This document shows positions 45,093 through 54,284 of a DNA stretch of 63,618 nt, piece after piece; positions within the stretch are counted from its first letter, which is position 1, and each line of letters opens with the position of its first letter. Both the position numbers and the translations under genes were made by a program. The notes below the pieces were generated by a model. The model was not told the DNA's origin. It searched no databases and was given only the letters and a program-made list of their open reading frames with translations. The DNA comes from an uncultured Eubacteriales bacterium (GTDB lineage Bacteria; Bacillota; Clostridia; Oscillospirales; Acutalibacteraceae), in contig CASFQZ010000036.1 of assembly GCA_949296825.1 (NCBI GenBank), positions 1 through 63,618 on the forward strand, given 5' to 3'.

Positions 45093-45725
45093 ATGCCGAA
45101 AGTTGCGCCGGAGCAGTTGGAAAAACGCCGGGAGGAAATTTTGGATGCCGGTGAAAAAATTTATCGCGCTCACGGCTTTTTAGGGGTCACCATTAAGCAA
45201 ATCAGCACGGAATTGACCTGTACGCGCCCTGCCATCTATCGTTATTTTGAGACAAAGGAAGAGATTTTGCTGGCTCTGCTGGTGAGGGAATACGGGCGCT
45301 GGCTGGAATCACTGCGGAAAATAGAGCCGGATGCCGGGCGGTGTTCCAAAGAGGAGCTGGCGCACGCCATTGCTAAAACATTGGAAAGCCGCGATTTGAT
45401 GCTGCGCATTTTACATATGAATCTGTATGAGATTGAGCAGAATAGCCGGGTGGAGGCAGTAAGCGAGTTTAAAACCATGTATTCCAGGCTGGGAGAGCGT
45501 TTGTCCGGTATCCTACAACGGTATTCCCCTGCCATAGGCGAACGGGAGATACGGTCTCTGATCATGTCGCTGATTTCCTTTTTATTCGGTGTTTATTCCT
45601 TTGTGTTTTCTTCGGAAAAACAGCGCGCTGCTGTACAGATGGCTGGAATTGAAATGCCGGATATTACAATTCACGAAATGGTCTTTCGTTTTCTTTGCTG
45701 TCTTTTGCCGGGAAAGGATTCGTAA
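45093..45725 (+). CDS. TetR/AcrR-family transcriptional regulator
   Basis: The 210-residue product has a TetR helix-turn-helix (residues about 12-58: FLGVTIKQISTELTCTRPAIYRYFETKEEILLALL in part) and a helical ligand-binding domain. No transporter or enzyme gene is adjacent apart from the divergent spoIIE, so the target is unknown; it may act on its own promoter. The ATG at 45093 follows AAGGAG by seven bases. It ends before a terminator. Confidence 0.88.
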   Translation: MPKVAPEQLEKRREEILDAGEKIYRAHGFLGVTIKQISTELTCTRPAIYRYFETKEEILLALLVREYGRWLESLRKIEPDAGRCSKEELAHAIAKTLESRDLMLRILHMNLYEIEQNSRVEAVSEFKTMYSRLGERLSGILQRYSPAIGEREIRSLIMSLISFLFGVYSFVFSSEKQRAAVQMAGIEMPDITIHEMVFRFLCCLLPGKDS

Positions 45726-45740
45726 GAAAGAATAAAAATA

Positions 45741-45780
45741 GCGTCCGCAGCCCTTTTGCCGCTGCGGACGCTTATTTTAT
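45741..45780 (+). terminator. intrinsic terminator after the TetR gene
   Basis: GCGTCCGCAGC and GCTGCGGACGC form a perfect 11-bp stem with a nine-base loop, followed by TTATTTTAT. Confidence 0.9.
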
Positions 45781-45784
45781 ATGC

Positions 45785-45824
45785 AAAGAAAAAGCATCGG
45801 AGCAAAGGCTGCTTTGCTCCGATG
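45785..45824 (-). terminator. terminator of tRNA-Leu
   Basis: CATCGGAGCAAAG and CTTTGCTCCGATG form a perfect 13-bp hairpin on the minus strand, starting right after the tRNA CCA end and followed by CTTTTTCTTT. Confidence 0.9.
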
Positions 45825-45909
45825 TGGTGCGGGCAACAGGGGTCGAACCTGCACACCTTGCGGCACAAGATCCTAAATCTTGCGCGTCTGCCAATTCCGC
45901 CATACCCGC
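45825..45909 (-). tRNA. tRNA-Leu (UAG anticodon)
   Basis: The minus strand folds as a class II tRNA of 85 bases. The acceptor GCGGGTA pairs with TGCCCGC, the anticodon loop reads TTTAGGA (anticodon TAG, Leu CUA and others), a variable arm TGCCGCAAGGTG is long as expected for tRNA-Leu, the T arm has TTCGACC, and CCA is encoded. Upstream of it is rhaD and downstream its terminator. Confidence 0.95.
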
Positions 45910-46000
45910 GTATGTAAGAATTATACCAGATGTTCTATTCTTTTGCAAGGGGCAGAAAATCGAATCGTGGCGGGCAGGATTGATGCTGCAGGAGGGTTTC

Positions 46001-46816
46001 TTATTCGTTCAGGAAATCTTTGCGGTATGCTACGCCGAAGGCCTCGGCAAGGGTGCGCAGCTGGTCGTCCCGGATTGTATTCAGACGGGGCAGGTGGGCG
46101 GTCAGCATATAGATCTGCGCCGCTTTTTCTACGGTTTCGATCAATCCGAAGGCCTCGTCCATGGTTTTTCCTGCGCCGTAAATGCCGTGCATCCCCCAGA
46201 TCACCAGCCGGTATTCCTTCATTTTTTCCGCGGTGGCTTCGCCGATTTCGTTGGTCCCGCAGAGCATCCAGGGCAGCACGCCGACGCCGTCCGGGAATAC
46301 AACGATGCATTCGGTGCACATTTGCCAGAGGGTGCGGGTCATTTCCCGCTCATCCAGGGGGTGGACATAATTCATCGCCAGCGTATAGGTTGGGTGGCAG
46401 TGCATCACAACGCGGTTCTCCGGATCGACGGCAAGGCGCGCGCGGTGGCTCATCAGGTGGGCGGGCAGCTCGCTGGTAAACTTGCCGCCGTCCTCCCAGC
46501 CCCAGAGCAGCTCAGCGGATGCACCGTTCTGTGTGATGCGAATGAGACCTAAGTTGTTTGCCGGATCCGCCTGGACATTCTTGAAATATTTTCCGGTGCC
46601 AGTGACCAGGAAGTATTTCCCATCCAGCTCCTTGGCGGTAAAGCCCGTCGGAATCCTTCGTTTGACATCGGTCAGATCCAAATAGGATCCGATCTCTTCT
46701 TCCGTTAGAAGCAGGCTGATATTGCCGCCGTTGCGCTCATCCCAGCCCAGACGGTACATATTCGCCGTTGTTTCCCGCATTTGGGTCAGGAACGGCGCGG
46801 TTAAAATATCTTTCAT
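46001..46816 (-). CDS. rhaD: rhamnulose-1-phosphate aldolase
   Basis: RhaD splits L-rhamnulose-1-phosphate into dihydroxyacetone phosphate and L-lactaldehyde, a class II zinc aldolase. The 271-residue product has the family block WDERNGGNISLLL near residue 25, the zinc-binding HCHPTYTLAMNY near 142 and a third His in WGMHGIYGAGK near 210. The ATG at 46816 follows GAGGAAT. It is 64 bases after the GH78 rhamnosidase gene and completes the operon. rhaA and rhaB are not in the window. Confidence 0.93.
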   Translation of the reverse strand: MKDILTAPFLTQMRETTANMYRLGWDERNGGNISLLLTEEEIGSYLDLTDVKRRIPTGFTAKELDGKYFLVTGTGKYFKNVQADPANNLGLIRITQNGASAELLWGWEDGGKFTSELPAHLMSHRARLAVDPENRVVMHCHPTYTLAMNYVHPLDEREMTRTLWQMCTECIVVFPDGVGVLPWMLCGTNEIGEATAEKMKEYRLVIWGMHGIYGAGKTMDEAFGLIETVEKAAQIYMLTAHLPRLNTIRDDQLRTLAEAFGVAYRKDFLNE

Positions 46817-46880
46817 ATACGATTCCTCGCTCTGTATATTTGTTATGTATTGTAGCACAGCTTTTTACGGTGCGCAAGGG

Positions 46881-49436
46881 TTAGCCCTTGGCGGTCATGG
46901 TATATTCCCCCGCCGAAAGGGTCTGACGGGTACCGTCGGGCAGCAGCAGATCGGCGGTGCAGTTGGCGGGGATGGTAAAGGTGAAGCGATATCCGTCGCT
47001 CTCCTTTTGCCAGCCGCTTTTTATCGTGCCGAAAATGCTGCGGTATTCCGCTTCGGCAAAGGTGAAATGCCCGCCGGGCAGCGGCGACAGCACAAAGTGA
47101 TTGCTGCCGGCGACCTGAATGCCGCACATTTGCCGGAACAGCCATTCACAGACAGCGCCTTTGGAATAATGATTCAGCGAGGCGATGCCGCCCTGTGCTT
47201 CGGTTCCCTCCCAGGACTCCCAGATCGTCGTTGCTCCTGCCTTGGTCATAAAGAGCCAGCCGGGCATTTTTTCATTTTCCAGCAGACGATACGCGTATTT
47301 CGGGTTGATGTCTGTCAATACGTCGAGGATCAACGGCGTGGAAAGAAAGCCCGTGCCGAGCCGCCAGTCGTAATGCTCCAGCGCCTGGATCAGCCGCTTT
47401 TGTGCATAGGCGGTCTGCTGCGGGTCCAGCATATGCAGCGCCAAAGGGCGCACCAGCCGCGCCTGCCGGTCGGTATCCAGCGAATAACGCTTGGTTTTCA
47501 TCAGCGCCTGATAGGCTTTTTTGTTGCCTTCGGAAAAATCGCGGAATTCTTTGGCGTTCTCTGTTTTGCCGAGTCGATCGGCAATGGCAGCCATACATTC
47601 CATCACAAGGGAGGTATATGCCGTAGCGGTCTCCGGATGGGTTACCACACAGGTCGTCCAGCTCTGGGGAACGACATCTGCCGGTTCCGCCCATTCGCCG
47701 TAAGCCTGCCCGAAATTACACAAATATCTGCGGTTTTTCCCATGTACGCCGGAATAGCGGGCAGTCGGGTAAATTTTGCCGCAGCGGCGCTGCATAAAAC
47801 GGGCATACCGTTTCATTGGCTCGTAATAAGTGCGCAAGAGATCCGGATCGTCATACTGCTTGCTGAACCAATAGGGAATCAGTACGCCGGCATCCGCCCA
47901 GCCGACGGAACCGTCCATGGCAGCCATATAAAAATCAACGCCGCCCGGCGGGGCGATTTGCGGCAGCTTGCCGTTTTTTTGCTGCTGGTCGTACACATCG
48001 CGTAGATATTTTTGGGAAAATGCAGCATAATCAAATAGATATGAGGCAGTCTGGAAAAAGATCTGTGCGTCTCCGGTCCAGCCGTGGCGCTCACGGGTGG
48101 GGCAGTCGGTGGGCAGGTCGGTGCTGTTACTCTTGGTGGACCATTTGGTCGCCTGTACAAAGCGGTCCAGCAGCTCGTTGGAGGAACGGAAAAAGCCGGT
48201 TTCCTCCATTTGCGAATAGACGGCAATCGCCGTGAAATTTTCAGCCTTTACCGCAAGGTCGGTGACGATCTCCATATACCGGAACCCGAAAATAGCAAAG
48301 GATGTTTTGTAGGTATTTTCTCCTTCCCGACAGGTATAATCAATGGTTTGCAGGGGTGTTGTGATCTTTGGTCCCACACACTGGATGTTTCGCAAGGTCA
48401 ATTCGCCGTTCTCCAGCAGCTCGCCGAATCGCAGAACGATTTTCTGCCCGGCGTGGCCATGGATGCGCAACGCGATATAGCCCGCCATGTTCTGACCGAA
48501 GTCGATTAGCTTTTTGCCTCCGGGGGTGGTTTGCAGCCTTCCGCAGAAGGTTTCCATTTCAGCAATCGGTACATTGTTTGAGCAGACCGGCAAGACCGGA
48601 TGGCTCGTCTCTTTGGCGTGCCCGCGGTAGGAGGGCGTCATCCTCGCGTCAACGATCTCGCCGTCTTTGTTGTCGGCAAAGCGAAGGGCGCCGTCGTTGG
48701 ACCATTGCCAGCTGCCGTCGGTGACGATGGTCTGTTTTTCGCCAGTTTCATAAAAAATTTCCAGCTGCGTCAGCAGCTTTGTCTCTGTGCCGTATTGATT
48801 TTTCAGTCCCCATGCGCCGCAGCTGCCGCGGTACCAGCCGTCTGCCAGCTGCGCTTCAATCACATTGTTTTCCGTCAAAAGGGTTGTGATGTCATAGGTC
48901 TGGTACTGGATGCGCTTGCGATAATCGGTAATGCCCGGCGCCAGAGGCATGGTGATATCTTTGCCATTGATTTGGATGCGGTACAGCCCGCAGGCGGTCG
49001 CGTACAGCCGGGCGCGCCGGACTGCGCCCCGGACGGCAAATTTCTTGCGGAAGCAGTCCACGGGATAACGGGTCTTTTTATCGACTTCATAATCGCCGGT
49101 GATCCACCTTGCCTGCCATTCGTTTTTTTTCAGAAGCCCCATTTCAAAAAAGGCGGGCGCGGACCATGTTCCTTCCTTGTCCATTTCGTCCCAGAGCTTG
49201 ACGCGCCAGATGACGCGGGTACGGGAAATCAGGTTGCGCGGATAGGGGATTGCGTTCATTTTATCGGACGGAATCTTACCGCTGTCCCAGAGCTGCGCAC
49301 CATCCTCATCCTCGGCATGGATTCGGTAGGCGGTCTGTTTTTTACCGCCCTCACAGTTCCAGAACAGGCGGGGATTGGGAATGTCAATGCCAATGGGATT
49401 TTTCAGGTATTCGGTTTTCAGGTTAATGGCTTTCAT
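46881..49436 (-). CDS. alpha-L-rhamnosidase, GH78 family
   Basis: GH78 enzymes release terminal alpha-L-rhamnose from glycosides such as flavonoids and pectic polysaccharides. The 851-residue product has the N-terminal beta-sandwich domains (MKAINLKTEYLKNPIGIDIPNPR) and the (alpha/alpha)6 barrel with DLPTDCPTRERHGWTGDAQIF near residue 450, which carries the catalytic acid cluster, and a C-terminal beta domain. It has no signal peptide, so it is probably cytosolic and works on imported rhamnosides. It overlaps the SGNH gene upstream by 14 bases and precedes rhaD. Confidence 0.94.
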   Translation of the reverse strand: MKAINLKTEYLKNPIGIDIPNPRLFWNCEGGKKQTAYRIHAEDEDGAQLWDSGKIPSDKMNAIPYPRNLISRTRVIWRVKLWDEMDKEGTWSAPAFFEMGLLKKNEWQARWITGDYEVDKKTRYPVDCFRKKFAVRGAVRRARLYATACGLYRIQINGKDITMPLAPGITDYRKRIQYQTYDITTLLTENNVIEAQLADGWYRGSCGAWGLKNQYGTETKLLTQLEIFYETGEKQTIVTDGSWQWSNDGALRFADNKDGEIVDARMTPSYRGHAKETSHPVLPVCSNNVPIAEMETFCGRLQTTPGGKKLIDFGQNMAGYIALRIHGHAGQKIVLRFGELLENGELTLRNIQCVGPKITTPLQTIDYTCREGENTYKTSFAIFGFRYMEIVTDLAVKAENFTAIAVYSQMEETGFFRSSNELLDRFVQATKWSTKSNSTDLPTDCPTRERHGWTGDAQIFFQTASYLFDYAAFSQKYLRDVYDQQQKNGKLPQIAPPGGVDFYMAAMDGSVGWADAGVLIPYWFSKQYDDPDLLRTYYEPMKRYARFMQRRCGKIYPTARYSGVHGKNRRYLCNFGQAYGEWAEPADVVPQSWTTCVVTHPETATAYTSLVMECMAAIADRLGKTENAKEFRDFSEGNKKAYQALMKTKRYSLDTDRQARLVRPLALHMLDPQQTAYAQKRLIQALEHYDWRLGTGFLSTPLILDVLTDINPKYAYRLLENEKMPGWLFMTKAGATTIWESWEGTEAQGGIASLNHYSKGAVCEWLFRQMCGIQVAGSNHFVLSPLPGGHFTFAEAEYRSIFGTIKSGWQKESDGYRFTFTIPANCTADLLLPDGTRQTLSAGEYTMTAKG

Positions 49437-50229
49437 TCTGTATCACCTCATAAAGCATGGTCTCAAAGACCGGCGTCCACCATTCCAGATAGCCCGCCTG
49501 GGTAGGATGAATGGAATCCGCCATATATATTTTGCGTTGCTGGGGCGCAATATTGTTAAAATCCTCGTCGTTCCAAAGATCGATAACGGAAATTTCCCGT
49601 TTTTTCGCAATTTCACGCAGAAGAGAAACCATTGCCTCATAGCGCTCGCTGTCATAAGAGGGGTTCGTGTAAAAGACCACAGGGCAACCCCATTTCTCCT
49701 CGGCATAGGTAATAATATATTCGATTGCACCGGCAACGGTTTTCGTGTCAAAAGAAGAAGCGTCTCTGGAGGGGAAAATCGTTCCCAAGGGCTTTTTTTG
49801 GGAAGCGTCGTTGGTGGAGAGCTGACAGACAAACAAATCTGCCTGCGATATATCAAGATTTTTCAGCCTGGAAATATAGGAATTGCTGCCATCCTCTGTC
49901 AGTGTCGTGCCGGAAACAGCTTCTTTTACTGCCGTGAAGCCGTTGCGCCTGGCAAGATAATCGACAAAGGAAACGCCTTTGGACGACGCGCCATAGGTTA
50001 CGGAAGAGCCCAGAAAAACAATGGTTTTTCCCTTCAGAGGGCTTTCGGACAGAGTCTGCACCTGCGACAGGGCATAGCTTTCGTCATTGCCGGCGAGAGA
50101 ATTGGTTTTTAAGGCGTGGAGTCGGGCAAAGGGCCCCCAGCTCCATTGCAGACCACAAAAGGCAAACCAAAGCATCAGAAACACCACCAATACGCCGAGT
50201 ATGATGCCAACCTTTTTCTTACGCTTCAT
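49423..50229 (-). CDS. SGNH/GDSL-family hydrolase, membrane-anchored
   Basis: The 268-residue product has one N-terminal membrane helix (residues about 5-27) and an SGNH hydrolase domain: block I VFLGSSVTYGAS with the catalytic Ser near residue 75, QLSTNDAS block III and a C-terminal DSIHPTQAGY with Asp and His. GDSL esterases remove acyl groups, often acetates on sugars. In this operon it may deacetylate rhamnose-bearing substrates outside the cell. The ATG at 50229 follows GGAGAAAAG. Confidence 0.85.
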   Translation of the reverse strand: MKRKKKVGIILGVLVVFLMLWFAFCGLQWSWGPFARLHALKTNSLAGNDESYALSQVQTLSESPLKGKTIVFLGSSVTYGASSKGVSFVDYLARRNGFTAVKEAVSGTTLTEDGSNSYISRLKNLDISQADLFVCQLSTNDASQKKPLGTIFPSRDASSFDTKTVAGAIEYIITYAEEKWGCPVVFYTNPSYDSERYEAMVSLLREIAKKREISVIDLWNDEDFNNIAPQQRKIYMADSIHPTQAGYLEWWTPVFETMLYEVIQNESH

Positions 50230-50965
50230 CGTCTTTTCTCCAGAACGCGACCGCCTCGTCAAACCATGGTTCGCAGGATGTGCCGAGCCCCAGTCCGACG
50301 CCGTGTCCGCCGGAGGGAAATTCGTGGTAGCGGTGCTTTACGCCGTGCTCTGTCAGCGCCCGGGCAAGCTGGCGGCTGTTCTCCGGATCCACACCCCTGT
50401 CCTGCGCGGAGTGCCAGAGATAGGCAGGGGGAAAGTCCTTGTCTGCCAGCCGTTCAATGCTGGTTTCCCGGACCTCTTCCTCGGAAGGATGTTTGCCCAG
50501 CAGATTTTTCCGGCTGCCTTGGTGGGTCCATTCGCCCATGGTCACAACGGGATAACAAAGGACCACAGCCCCCGGCTTCGGTAGATGATATCGTTTATAA
50601 TAGGCTGCCGTCAGACCGCAAAGATGCCCGCCGGCAGAAAAACCCCAAACGGAATAGTCTTCGGTTTGAATGGGCAGAGATTCTGCGTTGGCAAAAATAT
50701 GCCGCAGGGCGCTGACTACATCCAGAAGGGGCGCGGGGTAACGCGCGTGCTCGCCAATGCTGTAGCGCAGGACAAAGGCGCTGATGCCCTTTTCGTTCAG
50801 TTTTTTTGCGATCGGCTCGCCCTCGTGATCCGCCAGATGTTCGTAGCCGCCGCCCGGCAGGATCAGAGCGAAGGGCTCCCGGCTGCCTTCCGGAACCGGA
50901 TATGCCGTCAGATGGTATTGCTCCGGCTGCCATGATGAATTATTGGTTGTTTTCTGCCAGTTCAT
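50219..50965 (-). CDS. alpha/beta hydrolase, acetyl-xylan-esterase-like (BD-FAE type)
   Basis: The 248-residue product has an oxyanion block [16 protein letters not shown] near residue 35, nucleophile elbow GFSAGGHL near 108 (Ser in G-x-S-x-G), an Asp in SAQDRGV and the His in [10 protein letters not shown]. The fold matches feruloyl/acetyl esterases acting on plant polysaccharide decorations. Its 3' end overlaps the SGNH gene start by 11 bases and its start overlaps the symporter end; so translation is coupled. The ATG at 50965 has a GGAGAAAG site. Confidence 0.88.
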   Translation of the reverse strand: MNWQKTTNNSSWQPEQYHLTAYPVPEGSREPFALILPGGGYEHLADHEGEPIAKKLNEKGISAFVLRYSIGEHARYPAPLLDVVSALRHIFANAESLPIQTEDYSVWGFSAGGHLCGLTAAYYKRYHLPKPGAVVLCYPVVTMGEWTHQGSRKNLLGKHPSEEEVRETSIERLADKDFPPAYLWHSAQDRGVDPENSRQLARALTEHGVKHRYHEFPSGGHGVGLGLGTSCEPWFDEAVAFWRKDDEA

Positions 50966-52409
50966 TTTCTTTCTCCTTCCGGGCTTTGATCTCTTCCTGT
51001 TCCTTTTTGATGTATTTTTCCACCGGGATAAACGCCAGAATGATGACCAGCAGCACGGCGGTGATGGATTCCAATCCCACAAAGGCGAAGGTGATCGCGC
51101 TTTTGGCGGCTTCGCCCTGTACGGCGATGAGCTGCCCCGCCGCGTCATAATAGGGTGCGACATAGCCGGTTTTGGCAAGCAGCAGGTTGAACAGACCGGT
51201 CACAATGCCAATGCTTGCTACGGCAATGGTGTTGTAAATCGACATGGCGACGCCGTCGCAGCGGAAGCGGTTCTTCCATTCCATATGGTCCAATACATCG
51301 GCAAACAGCGCCATAAAGACATAGGAGCAGGGCAAGCCGCCGATGTTCTTGATAAATTGTCCGATGATCACGAGCACCATATTGGTCGGGAATATCCAGC
51401 AGATTGCGCTGCCGATGGCGTACAACACAAAGCCTGCCATTGTCAGGTTCCGCTTCCCGAATTTTTTGGCAAGGGGCCATACTGCGAAAATGCCGATGCC
51501 CATCGGAATGCCGCCGACCACAGAGATCAGCGTCTGGGTGATGCCGTCATTGTAAGTGCCCAGAACATAATTGCAGAAATATACCAGACCCAGATTTTTG
51601 AATTGTGTGCCGACGGTATAAATCAGGAAATACAGGAGGATCAGTACCATATAGCGGTCAGAGAAGATTGCTTTCAGCGACTGCCGATAAGGGACGGCAG
51701 ACTGCTGCGTTTTGTCAGCGTCCTCCAGTGTTACGCGTTCTTTGGTAAAGAAGTATTCCATCAGCGTCAGGGGCAGAGCAAGAATGGAAAGGATGCACAT
51801 GGTGGTGATCCATTTGCCCTTGTCCACACCAAGCATCGGCATGACTACCATCGGGAAAATCAGCGCCACGATGATGCCGCTCATCATGATGGTTGCGATC
51901 TGATTGAATACCGAAAGAGAGCCGCGCTGTTGGGTGTTGCGGGTGGACAGCGGCACCATCAGCCCATGGCTCATGTTAAAGATGGTGTAGGCAAAGGAAT
52001 AGAATAGATTGTAGGAGACCAAGACCCAGATCACCTGCAGCGTTTCACTGCCCGACGGAACGGTAAACAGCAGAATACCGGTGATGGTCAGCAGCGGCGC
52101 GGAAAGCAAAATCCAGGGGCGCGCCTTGCCTTCCTTTGTCTTTGTGTGGTCGATCAGGTACCCCATGATAATATTGGTGATTGCGTCAATGATTTTGGAG
52201 ATCATCGGAAAAATGGTTAAAAAGGCGCCGCCCCACACCGAGGTCAGCTTTAATACATCGGTGTAGTAGACATTCAGGTAGGTGCCCAGCACGGCGTTAA
52301 GCAGCAGGGCGCCGGCGGGTCCCAGCAGATACCCCAGCCATTTTTCGCTGCGCTGTACATCGGGGCTTTTTACGCGGGAATTTGGCAGGGAGCGGAAGGT
52401 GATTTGCAT
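50940..52409 (-). CDS. GPH-family glycoside:cation symporter
   Basis: The 489-residue protein has about twelve membrane helices. The family signature in the loop after helix 2 is visible as [13 protein letters not shown] near residue 85, and NFNL-type later motifs ([20 protein letters not shown] near 165) are typical of GPH (MelB-like) sugar symporters. It is the first gene of the rhamnoside operon, so rhamnose glycosides or rhamnose-bearing oligosaccharides are the likely cargo. GGAGGAC precedes the ATG. Confidence 0.9.
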   Translation of the reverse strand: MQITFRSLPNSRVKSPDVQRSEKWLGYLLGPAGALLLNAVLGTYLNVYYTDVLKLTSVWGGAFLTIFPMISKIIDAITNIIMGYLIDHTKTKEGKARPWILLSAPLLTITGILLFTVPSGSETLQVIWVLVSYNLFYSFAYTIFNMSHGLMVPLSTRNTQQRGSLSVFNQIATIMMSGIIVALIFPMVVMPMLGVDKGKWITTMCILSILALPLTLMEYFFTKERVTLEDADKTQQSAVPYRQSLKAIFSDRYMVLILLYFLIYTVGTQFKNLGLVYFCNYVLGTYNDGITQTLISVVGGIPMGIGIFAVWPLAKKFGKRNLTMAGFVLYAIGSAICWIFPTNMVLVIIGQFIKNIGGLPCSYVFMALFADVLDHMEWKNRFRCDGVAMSIYNTIAVASIGIVTGLFNLLLAKTGYVAPYYDAAGQLIAVQGEAAKSAITFAFVGLESITAVLLVIILAFIPVEKYIKKEQEEIKARKEKENELAENNQ

Positions 52410-52430
52410 TTTTTGTCCTCCTTTTTCGTC

Positions 52431-52459
52431 TTGACAAGAGGGTGACTTTGTATTACACT
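52431..52459 (+). promoter_or_regulatory. possible promoter for the divergent TetR gene
   Basis: TTGACA and TACACT are 17 bases apart on the plus strand, about 100 bases before the TetR start. The -10 is a partial match and the site overlaps the opposite promoter's downstream region. Confidence 0.45.
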
Positions 52460-52462
52460 TTT

Positions 52463-52491
52463 ATTATAGCGACACTCTGTTGGTTTTGCAA
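52463..52491 (-). promoter_or_regulatory. sigma-A promoter of the rhamnoside operon
   Basis: On the minus strand TTGCAA and TATAAT are 17 bases apart; the -10 is 54 bases before the symporter start. It faces the TetR gene and so should be a target of that regulator. Confidence 0.78.
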
Positions 52492-52555
52492 TCAGCAGTT
52501 CAAAAAATAATGGTCACAAAACCGACAAATTTTGAAAAAGTGACGGGATAATCCA

Positions 52556-53131
52556 ATGAATACGAAAAACAACCAGCGAACCAGACTATCCAAAATGATG
52601 TTGAAAAACGCTCTGTTGGATCTTTTGCGGGAAAAGGGGAGCATCACGAAAATATCGGTGCGGGAGCTTTGTGAAAAGGCGGAGCTGAACCGCTCGACCT
52701 TTTACGCCCACTATGGCGAGCCGAAGCAGCTTCTGACAGAGGTGGAGGACGAGCTTCTGGAGGCAACCGGTGAGCATTTGCGTCGAATCGGCGCGGAAAA
52801 TGACAGCGGCGCGTATAAATTTCTGTTGTCTTTTTTGCAATATGTCAGGGCGAACGACAAGCCCTTTCGCATCCTGCTGATTGATTCCGCCGACCCGTCG
52901 TTTCGCAGCCGGTTCATGCAGCAGGCGGGGCTGCATTTTATTCAAAATCTTGATTTGACTTTTTTAGGCAGCAGCGAGCAGTTTATCGATGCTTATCTTC
53001 TTAACGGCAGCACCGGTGTGATTTTGCAGTGGATTCGCTCCGGCTACGAGGCGAAGGAAGAGGCGATCTGCTCCCTTCTGTTTTCGCTGAACCGCAATGC
53101 GCTGGAAAACTTGCCCGAGCTGCTCAAATAA
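52556..53131 (+). CDS. TetR/AcrR-family regulator of the rhamnoside operon
   Basis: The 191-residue product has a TetR helix-turn-helix (residues about 10-58, ending STFYAHYGEPKQLLTEV) and a C-terminal helical domain of the TetR_C_33-like type. It is divergent from the symporter operon with a shared 146-base control region, which supports local regulation, probably by rhamnose or a derivative. Many rhamnose operons use AraC-type activators instead. AAAAGTGACGGGATAATCC precedes the ATG, so the ribosome site is weak. A terminator follows. Confidence 0.85.
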   Translation: MNTKNNQRTRLSKMMLKNALLDLLREKGSITKISVRELCEKAELNRSTFYAHYGEPKQLLTEVEDELLEATGEHLRRIGAENDSGAYKFLLSFLQYVRANDKPFRILLIDSADPSFRSRFMQQAGLHFIQNLDLTFLGSSEQFIDAYLLNGSTGVILQWIRSGYEAKEEAICSLLFSLNRNALENLPELLK

Positions 53132-53169
53132 TTCGCCCAGGATGGTTGAATAAATATTTTTATATGCGC

Positions 53170-53202
53170 AAAAAACCTTCGGCGGTGCACCGAAGGTTTT
53201 TT
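53170..53202. terminator. bidirectional terminator between the TetR and spo0A genes
   Basis: AAAAAACCTTCGG and CCGAAGGTTTTTT form a perfect 13-bp stem with a seven-base loop between two convergent genes. Confidence 0.92.
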
Positions 53203-53210
53203 CTGTTGAA

Positions 53211-53236
53211 AAGTCCGGGTTCCCGGGCTTTTTTTA
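53211..53236. terminator. second terminator before the spo0A stop
   Basis: AAGTCCGGG and CCCGGGCTT form a 9-bp stem with one G-T pair and a two-base loop, followed by T-run on the plus strand. The loop is very small, so it may fold with a shorter stem. Confidence 0.6.
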
Positions 53237-53252
53237 TTGGAATCGGATCTCG

Positions 53253-54023
53253 TCAGGAAACTTTCAGCCGCAGACGGAGCTTGTCGCTGATCATGGCGAT
53301 AAATTCACTGTTGGTCGGTTTGCCGCGGGTATTTTGAATGGTATAGCCGAAATAAGCGCTCAGCACATCCACATCTCCCCGATCCCAGGCGACCTCGATG
53401 GCATGACGGATTGCCCGTTCCACCCGGGAGGCGGTGGTCTTATACATTTTAGCGACGGTAGGATACAGCACTTTGGTGACTGAGTTCATCATTTCCGGAG
53501 AATGAACCGAAAGAATGATTGCGCTGCGCAGGTATTGATAGCCTTTGATGTGGGCGGGTACGCCAATCTGATGCATGATGTCCGAGACGATCAGCTCCAG
53601 ATCCAGATCGCCGCCTGTTTGCACCGGAATGGGACCGATGCGGTTCATCTTCCCGGTGAATTGAATGATTCGCTCCACCAGAAGATTCATGTCCACCGGC
53701 TTCAAAAAATAATAGCTGGCGCCGGCGCGCAGAACCTCCTGCTCAAAGGCAGGGTTATCAATGCTCGACAGCAGAAAAACCACCGGTTTTTTCGGCAGTT
53801 CATTGCTGCCAATCAGTTTCAGTACGCCCAGCGCATCTAATCGCGCCATAAAAGCATCCATCAGTAAAACGTCGGGCTTCTGGGTCCGCAGGGCGGTAAG
53901 CACCTCGTTTCCGTCCTTCGGGCAGAGATTTACTTCATACCCGTATCCGCGCAGCGCTGCGGCGCATTCCCTGCCAAACTCGCTGGCGTCCTCCGCCAAC
54001 AAAATCTTGATTTGATCACTCAT
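53253..54023 (-). CDS. spo0A: sporulation master regulator Spo0A
   Basis: Spo0A is the phosphorelay response regulator that starts sporulation. The 256-residue product has a receiver domain with acid pocket Glu11/Asp12, phosphoacceptor Asp56 in LLMDAFM, Ser86 and Lys108 in YFLKPV. The C-terminal effector has the Spo0A-specific recognition helix [20 protein letters not shown] and ends with RLKVS. The upstream palindrome and promoter are described separately. It is one of the main signs that the organism forms spores. Confidence 0.97.
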   Translation of the reverse strand: MSDQIKILLAEDASEFGRECAAALRGYGYEVNLCPKDGNEVLTALRTQKPDVLLMDAFMARLDALGVLKLIGSNELPKKPVVFLLSSIDNPAFEQEVLRAGASYYFLKPVDMNLLVERIIQFTGKMNRIGPIPVQTGGDLDLELIVSDIMHQIGVPAHIKGYQYLRSAIILSVHSPEMMNSVTKVLYPTVAKMYKTTASRVERAIRHAIEVAWDRGDVDVLSAYFGYTIQNTRGKPTNSEFIAMISDKLRLRLKVS

Positions 54024-54061
54024 AACGGTTCAATCCTTTCCTTTTCTTTTGGATGTACCAT

Positions 54062-54090
54062 ATTTTACCATATATGGTAATAAATGGCAA
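54062..54090 (-). promoter_or_regulatory. spo0A promoter with embedded palindrome
   Basis: On the minus strand TTGCCA and TAAAAT are 17 bases apart. The spacer and the edge of the -10 contain TTACCATATATGGTAA (54065-54080), a perfect 16-bp palindrome. A further TACCATA half-site lies at the spo0A side. This layout suggests an operator that would block polymerase. Confidence 0.6.
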
Positions 54091-54214
54091 TAGTTTGACG
54101 CAAAAAAATGGAAAACTTTTTGAAATTTTCCATACTTGACAAAAAACCTGCCGTTCGGCTGTTCAAAATCCCCAAAAAAGCGGTATGGACGCCGTTCTTC
54201 TTCCGCTTTCTCTA

Positions 54215-54243
54215 TTGCTATTTCGCTGTTTTCTATATATAAT
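54215..54243 (+). promoter_or_regulatory. sigma-A promoter of the suf gene pair
   Basis: TTGCTA and TATAAT are 17 bases apart, 41 bases before the SufC start. Confidence 0.8.
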
Positions 54244-54284
54244 AGAGGCGTAAAGGGCTGACCCTTTGCAGAAGGAGTTCTACT

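Noticed and set aside
45825-45909. tRNA-Leu as an integration site for a rhamnose island
   Set aside because: The tRNA 3' end points away from the rhamnoside operon and no repeat of its 3' end or integrase gene is visible.
46722-48005. A 427-codon plus-strand frame over rhaD/GH78
   Set aside because: Shadow of the GH78 and RhaD genes; no ribosome site or known motif.
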